A stretch of DNA of 64,000 nucleotides from Zoogloea dura (GTDB lineage: Bacteria > Pseudomonadota > Gammaproteobacteria > Burkholderiales > Rhodocyclaceae), in assembly GCF_012927165.1 (NCBI RefSeq), contig NZ_JABBGA010000001.1, forward strand, positions 434,001-498,000. The letters are read 5' to 3'. A program made the translations under genes and the position numbers. This document shows positions 17,023 to 25,820 of the stretch, in pieces. A model generated the notes under the pieces. That model ran no database searches. It saw nothing but the letters and a program-made list of their open reading frames with translations, and had not been told where the DNA came from. Each line of letters starts with the position of its first letter. Within the stretch, counting starts at the first letter, position 1.

Positions 17023-17823
17023 CTACCGAGGAGGCTCGCCGCCCAGCCATCGCCGCTTCAAGTGACCCAGGGTCCCCGTCCGCTGCATGTCGTCCAGGGC
17101 GGACTGCCAGCGCCTGACCACCGCTGCAGGCAAGTCGCGCGAAAAGGTCAGGTAACCAGTGTCGGGCGAAAGGGCAAACACGCGCTCGATAGCATCCGTG
17201 GGCACCCCCTCCTGCTTGAGCAAATCAGGCAGCATGAGCCTGTCCAGGACCATGACGGGCGCACGCCCGCCGAGGAGCATGCGCACACTGGCTTGCGGCG
17301 ACGCGGTCAGGTACAGGTTCTGGAATCCTGCCCTTTGAAGATTGGGTACGGGATAGAAGTCCCGCGGGATCAGGACACTATTCACCCTGCGAGCCTCCTC
17401 CAGGCTGTCGATGCGGACGCGATCCTGAGTGCGCGCGAAGAACTCGGTCGAAGTGCTGTACAGGGGACCGACCCACTGGAAGAGCCTTTCGCGCTCTTCG
17501 GTGCGCTTCGGGCAGATCAATACGGTATTGGGCTCGCTGAGGCCTGTCTGGTAGGCACGCGCCCAGGGCAGGCTGACGATTTCACCCCGATCCCCCGTAC
17601 GCCGCAGAAGCGCCCTGACGACTTCGACGCAGTAACCCGTGATGCTTCCATCCTTGTCCGTAAAGGCAAGGGGGGGAACCTCGGTCGTGTAGAAGTGGAG
17701 CACCTGCCCCTCGGCCTCAGCGGCCTGCACAGAGGTGGCAAGCGCAAGCAGGCTCGAGCAGGCCAGAACGATCCCTGCGACAAGCGCCCTTGAGACTTTC
17801 CGCACACCATTTGAGATAACCAT
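17023..17823 (-). CDS. Periplasmic solute-binding protein, SBP_bac_3 family
   Basis: A 266-residue protein with a cleavable signal peptide (hydrophobic stretch then SVQA-AEA near residue 36). The mature part looks like the amino-acid-binding (family 3) fold: VLHFYTTEVPPLAFTD, ITGYCVEVVRALL, and a C-terminal WQSALDDMQRTGTLGHLKRRW helix. No permease or ATPase is adjacent, so it may be an orphan receptor-type binding protein, perhaps coupled to signalling with the neighbouring GGDEF-EAL protein (75 bases away on the same strand), or serve a transporter elsewhere. The ligand is not evident. Confidence 0.8.
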   Translation of the reverse strand: MVISNGVRKVSRALVAGIVLACSSLLALATSVQAAEAEGQVLHFYTTEVPPLAFTDKDGSITGYCVEVVRALLRRTGDRGEIVSLPWARAYQTGLSEPNTVLICPKRTEERERLFQWVGPLYSTSTEFFARTQDRVRIDSLEEARRVNSVLIPRDFYPVPNLQRAGFQNLYLTASPQASVRMLLGGRAPVMVLDRLMLPDLLKQEGVPTDAIERVFALSPDTGYLTFSRDLPAAVVRRWQSALDDMQRTGTLGHLKRRWLGGEPPR

Positions 17824-17898
17824 TCACACAATATAGGCAATCGTCTCCTCGTCAAACAGGGGGTGGCCCCTCCATTCGACTGCCCCCCGTGAAGGTAA

Positions 17899-20058
17899 TC
17901 ACTGGGAGTGTGGCGTCGTCACCCTGGTGCCACTGCCCAGCAAGCGCCGGAAATCCTCTGCGCACAAGGGCTGGCTGAACTGGAAACCCTGGCCGTCGTG
18001 GCACTGGTGGGCACGCAGGAAGGCAAGCTGCTCCAGGGTTTCAACGCCCTCGGCGACGACCCGCTGCTTGAGACTGCGGCCCATGCCGATCATGGCACTG
18101 ACGATGGTCGCGTCATCCGCGTCGGTGGCGACATCATGAACAAAGGACTGATCGATCTTCAGGGTGTCGATGGGAAAGCGCTTGAGGTAGCTCAGGCTCG
18201 AATACCCCGTTCCAAAATCGTCGATGGCCAGTTGCATGCCCATGCGCTTGAGAGCAGTCAGCACCAGGGCCGAAGCCTCCGCATCCTGCATCAGGATGCT
18301 CTCGGTGAGCTCCAGCTCGAGAAGCTCCGGGGACAGGCCGGTCTCCGAGAGGATCAGAGCGACGCCTTCCAGGAAGCTCTTGTGGCGGAATTCCACCGCC
18401 GAGATGTTGACCGATACCGGTACCGCCAGCAGGCCGGCATCCTGCCAGGCCTTGAGTTGCCGGCAGGCTTCGCGCATGACCCAGCGGCCGATCGGCACGA
18501 TCAGCCCTGACTCCTCGGCAATGGGGACGAACTGGGCCGGCTGCATCAGGCCCAGTTGCGGGTCCTGCCAGCGGATGAGCGCTTCGGCGCCGGTCATCGT
18601 CCCCGAGTGCAGATCGATCTTCGGCTGGTAATACAGGAGGAACTCCCCCTGCTTCAGGGCCCGTCGCAGGCCGCTCTCGATGAACTGGCGCTGTACCGCA
18701 CGGGTGTTCATCTCAGGCCGGAACAGCTGGCAGTTGTTCCGGCCCCGCGCCTTGGCGTGATACATCGCCGTATCGGCGTTCTGCATGACGGCTTCTGCGT
18801 TGTCACCATCGTCCGGATAGACACTGATGCCGATGCTCAGGGTCACGTGGAGTTCGTGCCCATCGATGAGCTGGGGCAAGGAGAAGACCTGGAGCAGTTT
18901 CTCGGCGACCCGGGTGGCGTCATCGATGTGTTCGACCTCCGACAGCAGGATCACGAATTCGTCGCCCCCCTGCCGGCACACCGTATCGGTCGTCCGTACG
19001 CAGGCGATCAGGCGTTCGGCCAGGGCCTGCAGCAGCAGGTCGCCGATCCGGTGCCCGAGGGAGTCGTTGATATGCTTGAAGTAGTCGACATCGAGAAACA
19101 GCAGGGCCACCTGTTTGTGACGCCGCCGCGCCAGGCCGATGGCCTGTGACAGGCGCTCCGTCAGCAGCGCCCGGTTGGGCAGCCCGGTAAGAAAGTCGTG
19201 ATGTGCCAGATGCGACATCCTGGCCGCCATGGCGCGGGACTCGCTGACATCGTGGAAGACGATCACGGCTCCGCTGACCCGGCCGTCCCGGTTGTGGATC
19301 GGCGCTGCTGAATCCTCTATGGATGATTCCGAGCCATCCCGGTGCACCAGCACGCAGTCGGTTGCCAGTTCCACCGTCCGGTCCTCGGCCATGGCACGCC
19401 GTGCCGGATCCGCAGCCACCTCGCGGGTGAGCCCGTTGACGATGTGAAATACCTCGGCCAGGGGCCTGCCCAGCGCTTCGGCCCGCGACCAGCCGGTCAT
19501 CTTCTCCGCCACCAGGTTCATGTAGGTGACCTTGCCCGGCATGTCGGTGGTCAACACCGCATCGCCGATCGAGTTGAGCGTGACCTGGGCCCGCTCCTTC
19601 TCGGCGAACAAGGCCTCCTCCGCCAGCCGCAGCACCTCGTCGGCGGCCTTGCGATCGGAGATGTCCTCGACCGTCAACACATGGCCGGGCCGGCAATTGG
19701 CGCCCGGCAGGACGGCAGCGTTCAGCCGGACCCACGACAGGCTGCCGTCGGCACACAGCCAGCGGGCCTCGAGACGGAAGGGGATGCCCTGCTGCGTGGT
19801 CGCCGTCCATGCGGCCGAGGCCTGCAGGCGATCCTCAGGGCAGAGGAAGTGGTGCCAGTCGCAGCCCTCCAGCGGCTCGCCCCCCGGCCCGGCAATCCGG
19901 CAGCAGGAAGGATTGGCATAGACACAGATTCCCTGCGCATCAATGGCAAAGATGCCCAGTGGCGAAGTTTCGACAAGCGCCTGGAAGTAAGGCTCGGCAT
20001 CCTCCCGGCTATCGGCACCGTCTTCACCGGCCGGCGGTATGGCGGATTGCATGGTCAT
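17899..20058 (-). CDS. PAS-PAS-GGDEF-EAL cyclic-di-GMP enzyme
   Basis: A 719-residue cytoplasmic protein: PAS (about 25-137), PAS (about 156-275), GGDEF (about 285-450) and EAL (about 465-712). The cyclase site GGDEF (364-368) is intact and preceded five residues upstream by the RTTD I-site for product inhibition. The phosphodiesterase site has the EAL motif (492-494) and DDFGTGYSSL. Both activities could therefore be functional. ATG at 20058 follows a GAGGAG ribosome site. There is no transmembrane segment, so the PAS domains sense a cytoplasmic signal. The gene follows the hemolysin III gene by 13 bases. Confidence 0.92.
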   Translation of the reverse strand: MTMQSAIPPAGEDGADSREDAEPYFQALVETSPLGIFAIDAQGICVYANPSCCRIAGPGGEPLEGCDWHHFLCPEDRLQASAAWTATTQQGIPFRLEARWLCADGSLSWVRLNAAVLPGANCRPGHVLTVEDISDRKAADEVLRLAEEALFAEKERAQVTLNSIGDAVLTTDMPGKVTYMNLVAEKMTGWSRAEALGRPLAEVFHIVNGLTREVAADPARRAMAEDRTVELATDCVLVHRDGSESSIEDSAAPIHNRDGRVSGAVIVFHDVSESRAMAARMSHLAHHDFLTGLPNRALLTERLSQAIGLARRRHKQVALLFLDVDYFKHINDSLGHRIGDLLLQALAERLIACVRTTDTVCRQGGDEFVILLSEVEHIDDATRVAEKLLQVFSLPQLIDGHELHVTLSIGISVYPDDGDNAEAVMQNADTAMYHAKARGRNNCQLFRPEMNTRAVQRQFIESGLRRALKQGEFLLYYQPKIDLHSGTMTGAEALIRWQDPQLGLMQPAQFVPIAEESGLIVPIGRWVMREACRQLKAWQDAGLLAVPVSVNISAVEFRHKSFLEGVALILSETGLSPELLELELTESILMQDAEASALVLTALKRMGMQLAIDDFGTGYSSLSYLKRFPIDTLKIDQSFVHDVATDADDATIVSAMIGMGRSLKQRVVAEGVETLEQLAFLRAHQCHDGQGFQFSQPLCAEDFRRLLGSGTRVTTPHSQ

Positions 20059-20071
20059 TGCGTCTCCTCGA

Positions 20072-20716
20072 CTAGCCGGCATACCAGAGCACGGCAAAAA
20101 AATGGCAGCTGGTTCCCGCCATCACAAAGAGATGCCAGATGAAATGGCCAAACTTCAGCCGGGCGTCGGTCAGGTAAAAGACCACGCCTCCCGTGTAGGC
20201 CAGCCCCCCGGCGACCAGCCACGCCAGCCCCGTCGGGGAGACCCGCTCGATCAGCGGTACGGCGGCAATCACCACCAGCCAGCCCATCAGCAGGTACAGC
20301 CCGGTGGAGAGGTAGGGGTTGGACAAGCGGTCGAGGGCCTTGAGGACCAGACCGACTGCCGCCAGCCCCCACACCAGCCCGAGCAGCGTCCAGCCCCAGG
20401 CGCCGTCGAGCACGCCCAGCGCAAAGGGGGTGTAGCTGCCCGCAATGAACAGGTAGATCGCGCCGTGGTCCAGCTTTCCCAACAGCCGCTTGGCCCGGCT
20501 GTTGTGCGCCGGGGCTGCGTGGTAGAGCATCGAACTGAGGTAGAGCATCACCATGGTGCCGGCGAAGACACAGGCCCCCAGGATGTTCGCCGGCCTTCCC
20601 TGCTGGGCGCTGGAGGCGATCAGATCCGGCGCGGCAATCAGGGCCAGGACAAAGCCGAGCCCATGACTGATGCTGTTGGCGAGCTCTTCTGCAGCCGACT
20701 GGGGGCGATCACGCAT
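20072..20716 (-). CDS. Hemolysin III (PAQR/YqfA) family membrane protein
   Basis: A 214-residue protein with seven predicted helices and the family motifs NSISHGLGFVLA, SSMLYHAAP and FGHFIWHLFV, with conserved Ser, Asp and His residues that coordinate zinc in PAQR proteins. ATG at 20716 is chosen for the GGAGGG ribosome site. It is annotated as hemolysin III by homology, but most members are probably lipid-metabolising membrane hydrolases or stress proteins. It precedes and may be co-transcribed with the GGDEF-EAL gene. It diverges from the PHA synthase. Confidence 0.9.
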   Translation of the reverse strand: MRDRPQSAAEELANSISHGLGFVLALIAAPDLIASSAQQGRPANILGACVFAGTMVMLYLSSMLYHAAPAHNSRAKRLLGKLDHGAIYLFIAGSYTPFALGVLDGAWGWTLLGLVWGLAAVGLVLKALDRLSNPYLSTGLYLLMGWLVVIAAVPLIERVSPTGLAWLVAGGLAYTGGVVFYLTDARLKFGHFIWHLFVMAGTSCHFFAVLWYAG

Positions 20717-21001
20717 CTTGCTTCCCTCCATTCATGTCATGCACGCCGCCGGAGCAAGGTGCGGTAACCGGCGAGCCGGCCGTTCTGCAGATACACGCAA
20801 AGACGCGGAACCTCCGTGGAAGTTGATCAGCCCGCCCAGTATGCGACGGGTCTCCGTCCCACTCTGTGCGCTGACGCACTCAGGCTACAGGGTCTCGGCG
20901 CCTGCCGCCTGCGCCAGGCTTGGTGCGCTGCCATACAGACGCAGCGCCGACAGGTGGGGATGATGGCTCGCGTCATCCTCACCCAGGAAAACGGAATCCT
21001 C

Positions 21002-22744
21002 ATGAGCCATGTCCCCACTACCGGACTCCCCCTGCCGGGCGGCAATCTGGACCGCCTCACCCACGCCCAGCTCGCGCATCTGACCGGTGGCATCTCGCCC
21101 GCAGCGCTGGCCATGGCTTTTGAAGACTGGCTCATGCACCTCTCCCGCAACCCGGCAGAGCAGGCCGGACTCATCCGGGAGCTGGTCGAAGCCCTCATGC
21201 GGTTCCCCGGCCGCCTGCAGCAGGCCCCACGCCCTCCCGGCACCCTGGGCCTTGATCCATCCCTGCCCGACCGCCGCTTCACCCACCCGGGCTGGCAGGC
21301 GTGGCCCTTCAATATCTGGAGCCAGTCCTTCCTTCTCACCGAAGCCTGGTGGAAGAAGGCATCGACCGGCGTGCGCGGGGTGTCGCCCCATCATGAAAAC
21401 GTCGTCAGCTTCACCATCCGCCAACTGCTGGACCTGATGTCGCCAGCCAACTTCCTGTGGACCAATCCGGAGGTGCTGGAACGTACCGCCCAGACCGGCG
21501 GCGCCAACCTGGTCCAGGGCCTGCACAACCTGATGGACGATGTGCAGCAACGCCAGTCGAAATCAGGTCCACCGGGAGCACAGGCCTTCCGCCCCGGACA
21601 CGAGGTGGCAGTCACGCCGGGTCAGGTGATCTTCCGCAACCACCTGATCGAACTGATCCAGTACGCCCCCGCCGGCCCTCAGGCAAGGCCCGAGCCGATC
21701 CTGATCGTTCCGTCGTGGATCATGAAGTACTACATCCTCGATCTTTCGCCGGGCAACTCCCTGATCCGTTTCCTGGTGGACCAGGGGTATACGGTATTCA
21801 CCATTTCGTGGGCCAACCCTGGCCATCAGGATCGCAACCTGGGCATGGATGACTACCTGCGCCTGGGGGTGATGGACGCGCTCGATGCGGTCTCCAGCGT
21901 CGTGCCGGGGCAGCGCATCCATGCCACCGGCTATTGCCTGGGCGGCACCCTGCTGACGATTGCCGCCGCAGCCATGGGGCGCGACGGCGACGAGCGCCTG
22001 GCCTCGCTGACGATGCTGGCGGCCCAGACTGACTTCACCGAGCCGGGAGAACTGGCCCTGTTCATCGACGACAGCCAGGTCAGCTTCCTGGAGGACATCA
22101 TGTGGGACCAGGGCTACCTGGACACCACGCAGATGGCCGGCGCCTTCCAGCTGCTCAATTCCCGCGATCTCGTCTGGTCGCGACTGCTCAAGGACTATCT
22201 GATGGGCGAACGCCGCCCGCTGAGTGACCTGATGGCCTGGAATGCCGACGGAACCCGCCTGCCCTACCGCATGCACACCGAATACCTGCGGCGCCTGTTC
22301 CTCGACAATGATCTGGCCAGCGGCCGCTACCCCGTAGGCACCCTGCCGGTGGCACTGACCGACATCACCTGCCCGATCTTTTGCGTCGCCACCCTGCGCG
22401 ACCACGTGGCGCCATGGCGCTCGGTGCACAAGCTGCACCTGCTCGCCGACGTACCCGTCACCTTCCTGCTCAGTTCCGGCGGTCACAACGTGGGTATCGT
22501 CAATCCGCCCGGCGTAGCGGGCCGCAGCTACCAGGTGCTCACCCGCCCCCACGACGGCCGCTATTTCGACCCGGAGGCATGGCTCAGGGCCGCCCCGATC
22601 CATGACGGATCCTGGTGGCCGGAATGGACCGCGTGGCTGGATGCCCGCTCGGGCCAGCCTGTTGCCGCACCGCCGATGGGCAAGGCCGGCGCCGGTTTCG
22701 CCCCCTTGTGCGCAGCCCCCGGCACTCATGTGCTGCAGACCTGA
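21002..22744 (+). CDS. phaC: Poly(3-hydroxyalkanoate) synthase
   Basis: A 580-residue alpha/beta-hydrolase-fold polymerase. The catalytic triad is C312 in the modified lipase box GYCLGG, D467 (LRDHVAPW) and H495 (GGHNVG). The N-terminal region has the WPFNIWSQSFLLTEAWW and SPANFLWTNPEVL motifs of PhaC. It joins hydroxyacyl-CoA monomers into storage polyester on granules. The length fits class I synthases. ATG at 21002 is taken because conserved sequence begins shortly after; in-frame starts at 20816 and 20963 exist. No phaA, phaB or phasin gene is nearby, so this may be a secondary synthase. Confidence 0.9.
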   Translation: MSHVPTTGLPLPGGNLDRLTHAQLAHLTGGISPAALAMAFEDWLMHLSRNPAEQAGLIRELVEALMRFPGRLQQAPRPPGTLGLDPSLPDRRFTHPGWQAWPFNIWSQSFLLTEAWWKKASTGVRGVSPHHENVVSFTIRQLLDLMSPANFLWTNPEVLERTAQTGGANLVQGLHNLMDDVQQRQSKSGPPGAQAFRPGHEVAVTPGQVIFRNHLIELIQYAPAGPQARPEPILIVPSWIMKYYILDLSPGNSLIRFLVDQGYTVFTISWANPGHQDRNLGMDDYLRLGVMDALDAVSSVVPGQRIHATGYCLGGTLLTIAAAAMGRDGDERLASLTMLAAQTDFTEPGELALFIDDSQVSFLEDIMWDQGYLDTTQMAGAFQLLNSRDLVWSRLLKDYLMGERRPLSDLMAWNADGTRLPYRMHTEYLRRLFLDNDLASGRYPVGTLPVALTDITCPIFCVATLRDHVAPWRSVHKLHLLADVPVTFLLSSGGHNVGIVNPPGVAGRSYQVLTRPHDGRYFDPEAWLRAAPIHDGSWWPEWTAWLDARSGQPVAAPPMGKAGAGFAPLCAAPGTHVLQT

Positions 22745-22757
22745 AGCGCACGGCCAG

Positions 22758-22777
22758 GGGCGGAGCAGCTTCCGCCC
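22758..22777. terminator. Hairpin between convergent genes
   Basis: A perfect 7-bp inverted repeat GGGCGGA-GCAGCT-TCCGCCC sits between the convergent ends of phaC and the hydrolase gene. There is no strong T-run on either side, so it is a weak or factor-assisted bidirectional terminator candidate. Confidence 0.45.
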
Positions 22778-22791
22778 TCCTCCGTGGTCTT

Positions 22792-23502
22792 TCAGGTGCT
22801 CAGGCTTGTGACCCACTCCAGGAGCAGGCGCGCAACCTCGTCGGGCTGGTCGAGCGTGGACAGGTGCCCGCTCTTCTCCACCATGCAGAGCCGCGCGTGC
22901 CGAATCCCCCGGGCCATCTCCTCCGCCATTTCGGGCGGGGTGATGAGGTCTTCACGACCGCATATGACCAGTGTCGGGCACTCGATGCGCTCAAGGTCCG
23001 GACGGCTGTCAGGGCGAGTCATGATGATGCGCTGCTGGCGCAGGAAGACGTCCTTGCCGAGACCGGTCATCATCGAGTGGATGACCCCGCGTACCGCGGG
23101 CAGGTCCATCCGTTCGGGATGGGAGAGACGCGGCAGCATCTGTTCGAAAACGGCCTCGAGATCGGTTTCCGCGAGCTGCATCACGGCCTTGCGCGCTGCT
23201 GAAGCCTCGGTGGATTCGGGTCTGGCCGACGTATCGATGAGCGCCAGCGCACATACGCGCCCGGGAGCCCTGCGCATGATCTCGAAGGCCACGTAGCCAC
23301 CCAGCGACAGGCCCACCAGCACAAACGGTTCTTTCGGAGCCAGGTCGAGCACGGCTTCTGCCAGCCCCGGGAGGGACTCGGCGAGGGTCAGATCGGCCAC
23401 CGCAGTGGTCGCCACGGTGCCCAGGGCATCGAGCTGCGACTGGAAGAGACTGGCGTCGTTGAGCAGACCGGGCAGGAAAAGGACATGGGGTTTCGGTTTC
23501 AT
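22792..23502 (-). CDS. Alpha/beta hydrolase
   Basis: A 236-residue soluble hydrolase: VLFLPGLLNDASLF oxyanion strand, nucleophile elbow GLSLGG (S66), Asp in VICGREDLITPP and His in KSGHLSTLDQPDEV. GAGG precedes the chosen ATG by 8 bases. The substrate is unknown. Convergence with phaC could suggest a link to polyester or acyl-ester turnover, but the sequence lacks intracellular depolymerase motifs. Confidence 0.85.
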   Translation of the reverse strand: MKPKPHVLFLPGLLNDASLFQSQLDALGTVATTAVADLTLAESLPGLAEAVLDLAPKEPFVLVGLSLGGYVAFEIMRRAPGRVCALALIDTSARPESTEASAARKAVMQLAETDLEAVFEQMLPRLSHPERMDLPAVRGVIHSMMTGLGKDVFLRQQRIIMTRPDSRPDLERIECPTLVICGREDLITPPEMAEEMARGIRHARLCMVEKSGHLSTLDQPDEVARLLLEWVTSLST

Positions 23503-23574
23503 GGGAAAGCCTCGACGGCCGATGCGGGTGTGCTCATCAGTGACGGCCTGTACCGATGGCACTGGCTACCCACT

Positions 23575-23862
23575 TCAAGCCTTGTTGTCACAAATGATGG
23601 CCTCAACGTGGCGCTCCACCTCGTCGCGGATCACCGCGTGAATTGCGTGAGCCGCATCCAGCTTCGGCGCTGGCAGGCCGGGGTCCATGACCGCCCCTTC
23701 GGGCATCGGCTGGACCAGGACATCGCCAATGGCGTACCTGGCATGGAGCTCGGGGCGAGCCCTGAGGAATGTCCGGCCAGACTCCGCGGGGTCCGGCTTG
23801 CGACATTCGGGGGCGTCCATCGGGCCTTCGCCCGGTATGCGCGGTTCGACAGGCTGGTTCAT
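23575..23862 (-). CDS. Hypothetical 95-residue protein
   Basis: Not recognised. A small acidic, proline-rich soluble protein, with an N-terminal PEPRIPGEGPMDAPE-like low-complexity part and a C-terminal helix (AAHAIHAVIRDEVERHVEAII). The ATG at 23862 has GGAG 6 bases upstream; an ATG at 23868 is the alternative. It lies alone between the hydrolase and the fatty-acid hydroxylase gene on the same strand. Confidence 0.5.
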   Translation of the reverse strand: MNQPVEPRIPGEGPMDAPECRKPDPAESGRTFLRARPELHARYAIGDVLVQPMPEGAVMDPGLPAPKLDAAHAIHAVIRDEVERHVEAIICDNKA

Positions 23863-23959
23863 GCTCATCTCCGGCTGAGTTCCGTGACCTGCGTGAGTGC
23901 GGTGCAACGGTGAAGGTACAGTGGCAGGGTTCGCATGGCTTGTCGGTACGCCATCGCAC

Positions 23960-24520
23960 TTACCGGAGCGGGTGTCGCCCGGGATCAGTCCCCAGCCGGC
24001 GGTCCCAGAAGGCGGTCAGCGTGCCGAAGGCCATGGCGTCGTCGTCATGGTGGTGAAAGGCGTGGAGGCACTGTCGTCTGGCCAGCCAGCCCGCTCCCGG
24101 GCGCGTCGCCTGATGCATCCTGTGATGCGCGGACTCCTGCACCAGATGGCCCAGAAGCAAGCCACCGGAAAACGCCAGGGCGGAACCAGTGTCGGCCCAA
24201 AGAAGGAAAGGAACGATGAGCAGCACCAGCACGAATGCCAGGCTGAACAGCACCGGCGTGCGCATTGGCGCATCAGGTTCACGGTGGTGCTCCAGATGCC
24301 ATCGCCGGAAGGGCTCGAGCCGGTGCAGGATGAAGCGGTGCGCGACATACTCCACCAACGTCCAGGTGATCAGTCCGGCCGCCAGCATGCCGCCGCCGAG
24401 GGCCCAGCGGACATCCTGCAGACGCAGCCAGAAGCCTGCCAGCACGCAGATGGCCACCGACGGAATCAGCAAGGACTGGGGAAAGACGGCCGTTGCCGCA
24501 CAGAGCCGGAATTCACTCAT
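23960..24520 (-). CDS. Fatty-acid hydroxylase superfamily membrane enzyme
   Basis: A 186-residue membrane protein with four hydrophobic helices and the di-iron histidine boxes of the sterol desaturase/fatty-acid hydroxylase family: HRFILH, HLEHH, HHRMHQ and HAFHHHDDD. Such enzymes hydroxylate lipid acyl chains or carotenoid-like substrates using O2 and two iron atoms. The chosen ATG starts at MSEFRL. The protein is at the short end for the family but keeps all boxes. It is the first of a run of leftward envelope or stress genes. Confidence 0.8.
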   Translation of the reverse strand: MSEFRLCAATAVFPQSLLIPSVAICVLAGFWLRLQDVRWALGGGMLAAGLITWTLVEYVAHRFILHRLEPFRRWHLEHHREPDAPMRTPVLFSLAFVLVLLIVPFLLWADTGSALAFSGGLLLGHLVQESAHHRMHQATRPGAGWLARRQCLHAFHHHDDDAMAFGTLTAFWDRRLGTDPGRHPLR

Positions 24521-24619
24521 ATGTGGCGTGCCCCGACGTCTGGCCGGGGGCATGAATCCCGCCACCGACAGCAGACTGTCCGTTCGGCGGCGGCATGACT
24601 CAAAAGCGGGTCTCGGACA

Positions 24620-25051
24620 TCAGGCTGCGTACATCGGACGACCATAGTAGGCGCGGATGCCTTCGGCCCATTCCGGGTTGGCCATGTCGGGCCAGGTCTC
24701 CTTGTCGAATCCCGGAGCACGCTCGAGCTGCTCCTTCTCCACATCGAGCACGAAGCGCTTGTTCATGGTGTCGAGGGTCAAGGCCTCCCACGGTATGGCG
24801 AAAAGCTTGTCGCCCATGCCGATGAATCCTCCAAAGGAGAGCACCGCGTAGGCAATCCGCCCGGTGCGCATGTCGAGCATGATCTCCTTCACCTCGCCCA
24901 GCATCTCGGCCTTGCGGCTATACACATCGTTGCCGATCAGCGTGTCGGCCCCCATCAGGGCCGGCCCGGGCCCCTTCCCTGCATCGAGTCCGATCCCTCC
25001 GCTGGTGTTGGCCTTGTAGATACCGTAAGGGTCGCGTTCTTCGTAGTTCAT
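24620..25051 (-). CDS. PRC-barrel domain protein
   Basis: A 143-residue protein with a PRC-barrel core (about 40-110: LIGNDVYSRKAEMLGEVKEIMLDMRTG, here noted as GNDVYSR and LGEVKEIMLD, then AYAVLSFGGFIGMGDKLFAIPW). A C-terminal extension includes the DKETWPDMANPEWA segment common in stress-linked PRC proteins. PRC barrels mediate protein or RNA contacts. Relatives are induced by osmotic or desiccation stress in soil bacteria. Confidence 0.8.
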   Translation of the reverse strand: MNYEERDPYGIYKANTSGGIGLDAGKGPGPALMGADTLIGNDVYSRKAEMLGEVKEIMLDMRTGRIAYAVLSFGGFIGMGDKLFAIPWEALTLDTMNKRFVLDVEKEQLERAPGFDKETWPDMANPEWAEGIRAYYGRPMYAA

Positions 25052-25192
25052 GACAAACTCCTGATAATCCGCTTGGGGAGACAGCCGGAACGTCATACCA
25101 AGCCGATGACGCCCCCAGAACCAGGATAGGCGCCCGGCACAGCGTGGTCTGTTGGGTAGGCCACATGCAGGGCGCAGGAACCGCCGATCGGC

Positions 25193-25765
25193 TCAAGAGA
25201 CTTCGGTGGTCGTGCCCTCCCGGCCCCGGAATGAGGCTTCGAGGATGGCCCTGGCCAGGGTCCGGTCGGCCTCGCGGTGGGTGCGGACCACCACCACGGT
25301 GTTGCCGGCCTGGATCGCATCCGTCACCAGTTCGGAGAAACGACCTTCCTTGCGGTTGGCACCCACCGCCGCCCCGACAATGCCACCGAGGCCGGCGAAC
25401 CAGCCGAGCATGGCGAGGGGAGCCACCACCGGGCTGGCCACAAACAACGTCATGCCGGAGACCGCAATGGCGAGGGCGCCGAGAGCGCCGACCCCGGTGC
25501 CCATCGCCGTACCGATGCTGCCATCGACCAGGATGTCCTTGAGTACATCGTCACTGACTTCACCCACCACCGGTCCCGGGGCGGCATGGAAGACCCGGAT
25601 CTCCGCGGCAGGAATGCCCCGCTCCTCAAGCAGCTGGCGCACACCCTCGGCCTCGTCGCGGCTCGGATAGACGGCGGACAGCACATGGGTCTGGCGTTCT
25701 TCCGCCAGTTCCGGAGCCCCCTGGGAGGGCCCGCGGGTCGTACCCGATTCGATCAGATTGTTCAT
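25193..25765 (-). CDS. Glycine-zipper membrane protein, general-stress type
   Basis: A 190-residue protein. The N-terminal domain (about 25-85) resembles the general stress protein 17M fold with SAVYPSRDEAEGVRQLLEERGIP. A central hydrophobic, glycine-rich hairpin (GTAMGTGVGALGALAIA and AGLGGIVGAAVGA) predicts two membrane-inserting helices, and a C-terminal VVVRTHREADRTLARAIL strand-helix follows. AAGGAG precedes the ATG by 7 bases. A membrane-associated stress sensor or stabiliser is likely; the exact role is unknown. Confidence 0.7.
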   Translation of the reverse strand: MNNLIESGTTRGPSQGAPELAEERQTHVLSAVYPSRDEAEGVRQLLEERGIPAAEIRVFHAAPGPVVGEVSDDVLKDILVDGSIGTAMGTGVGALGALAIAVSGMTLFVASPVVAPLAMLGWFAGLGGIVGAAVGANRKEGRFSELVTDAIQAGNTVVVVRTHREADRTLARAILEASFRGREGTTTEVS

Positions 25766-25820
25766 GAGAGACTCCTTGTGAATAAGGGTGAAACACCGGG
25801 CCCGGGCATCGCATGAGGCC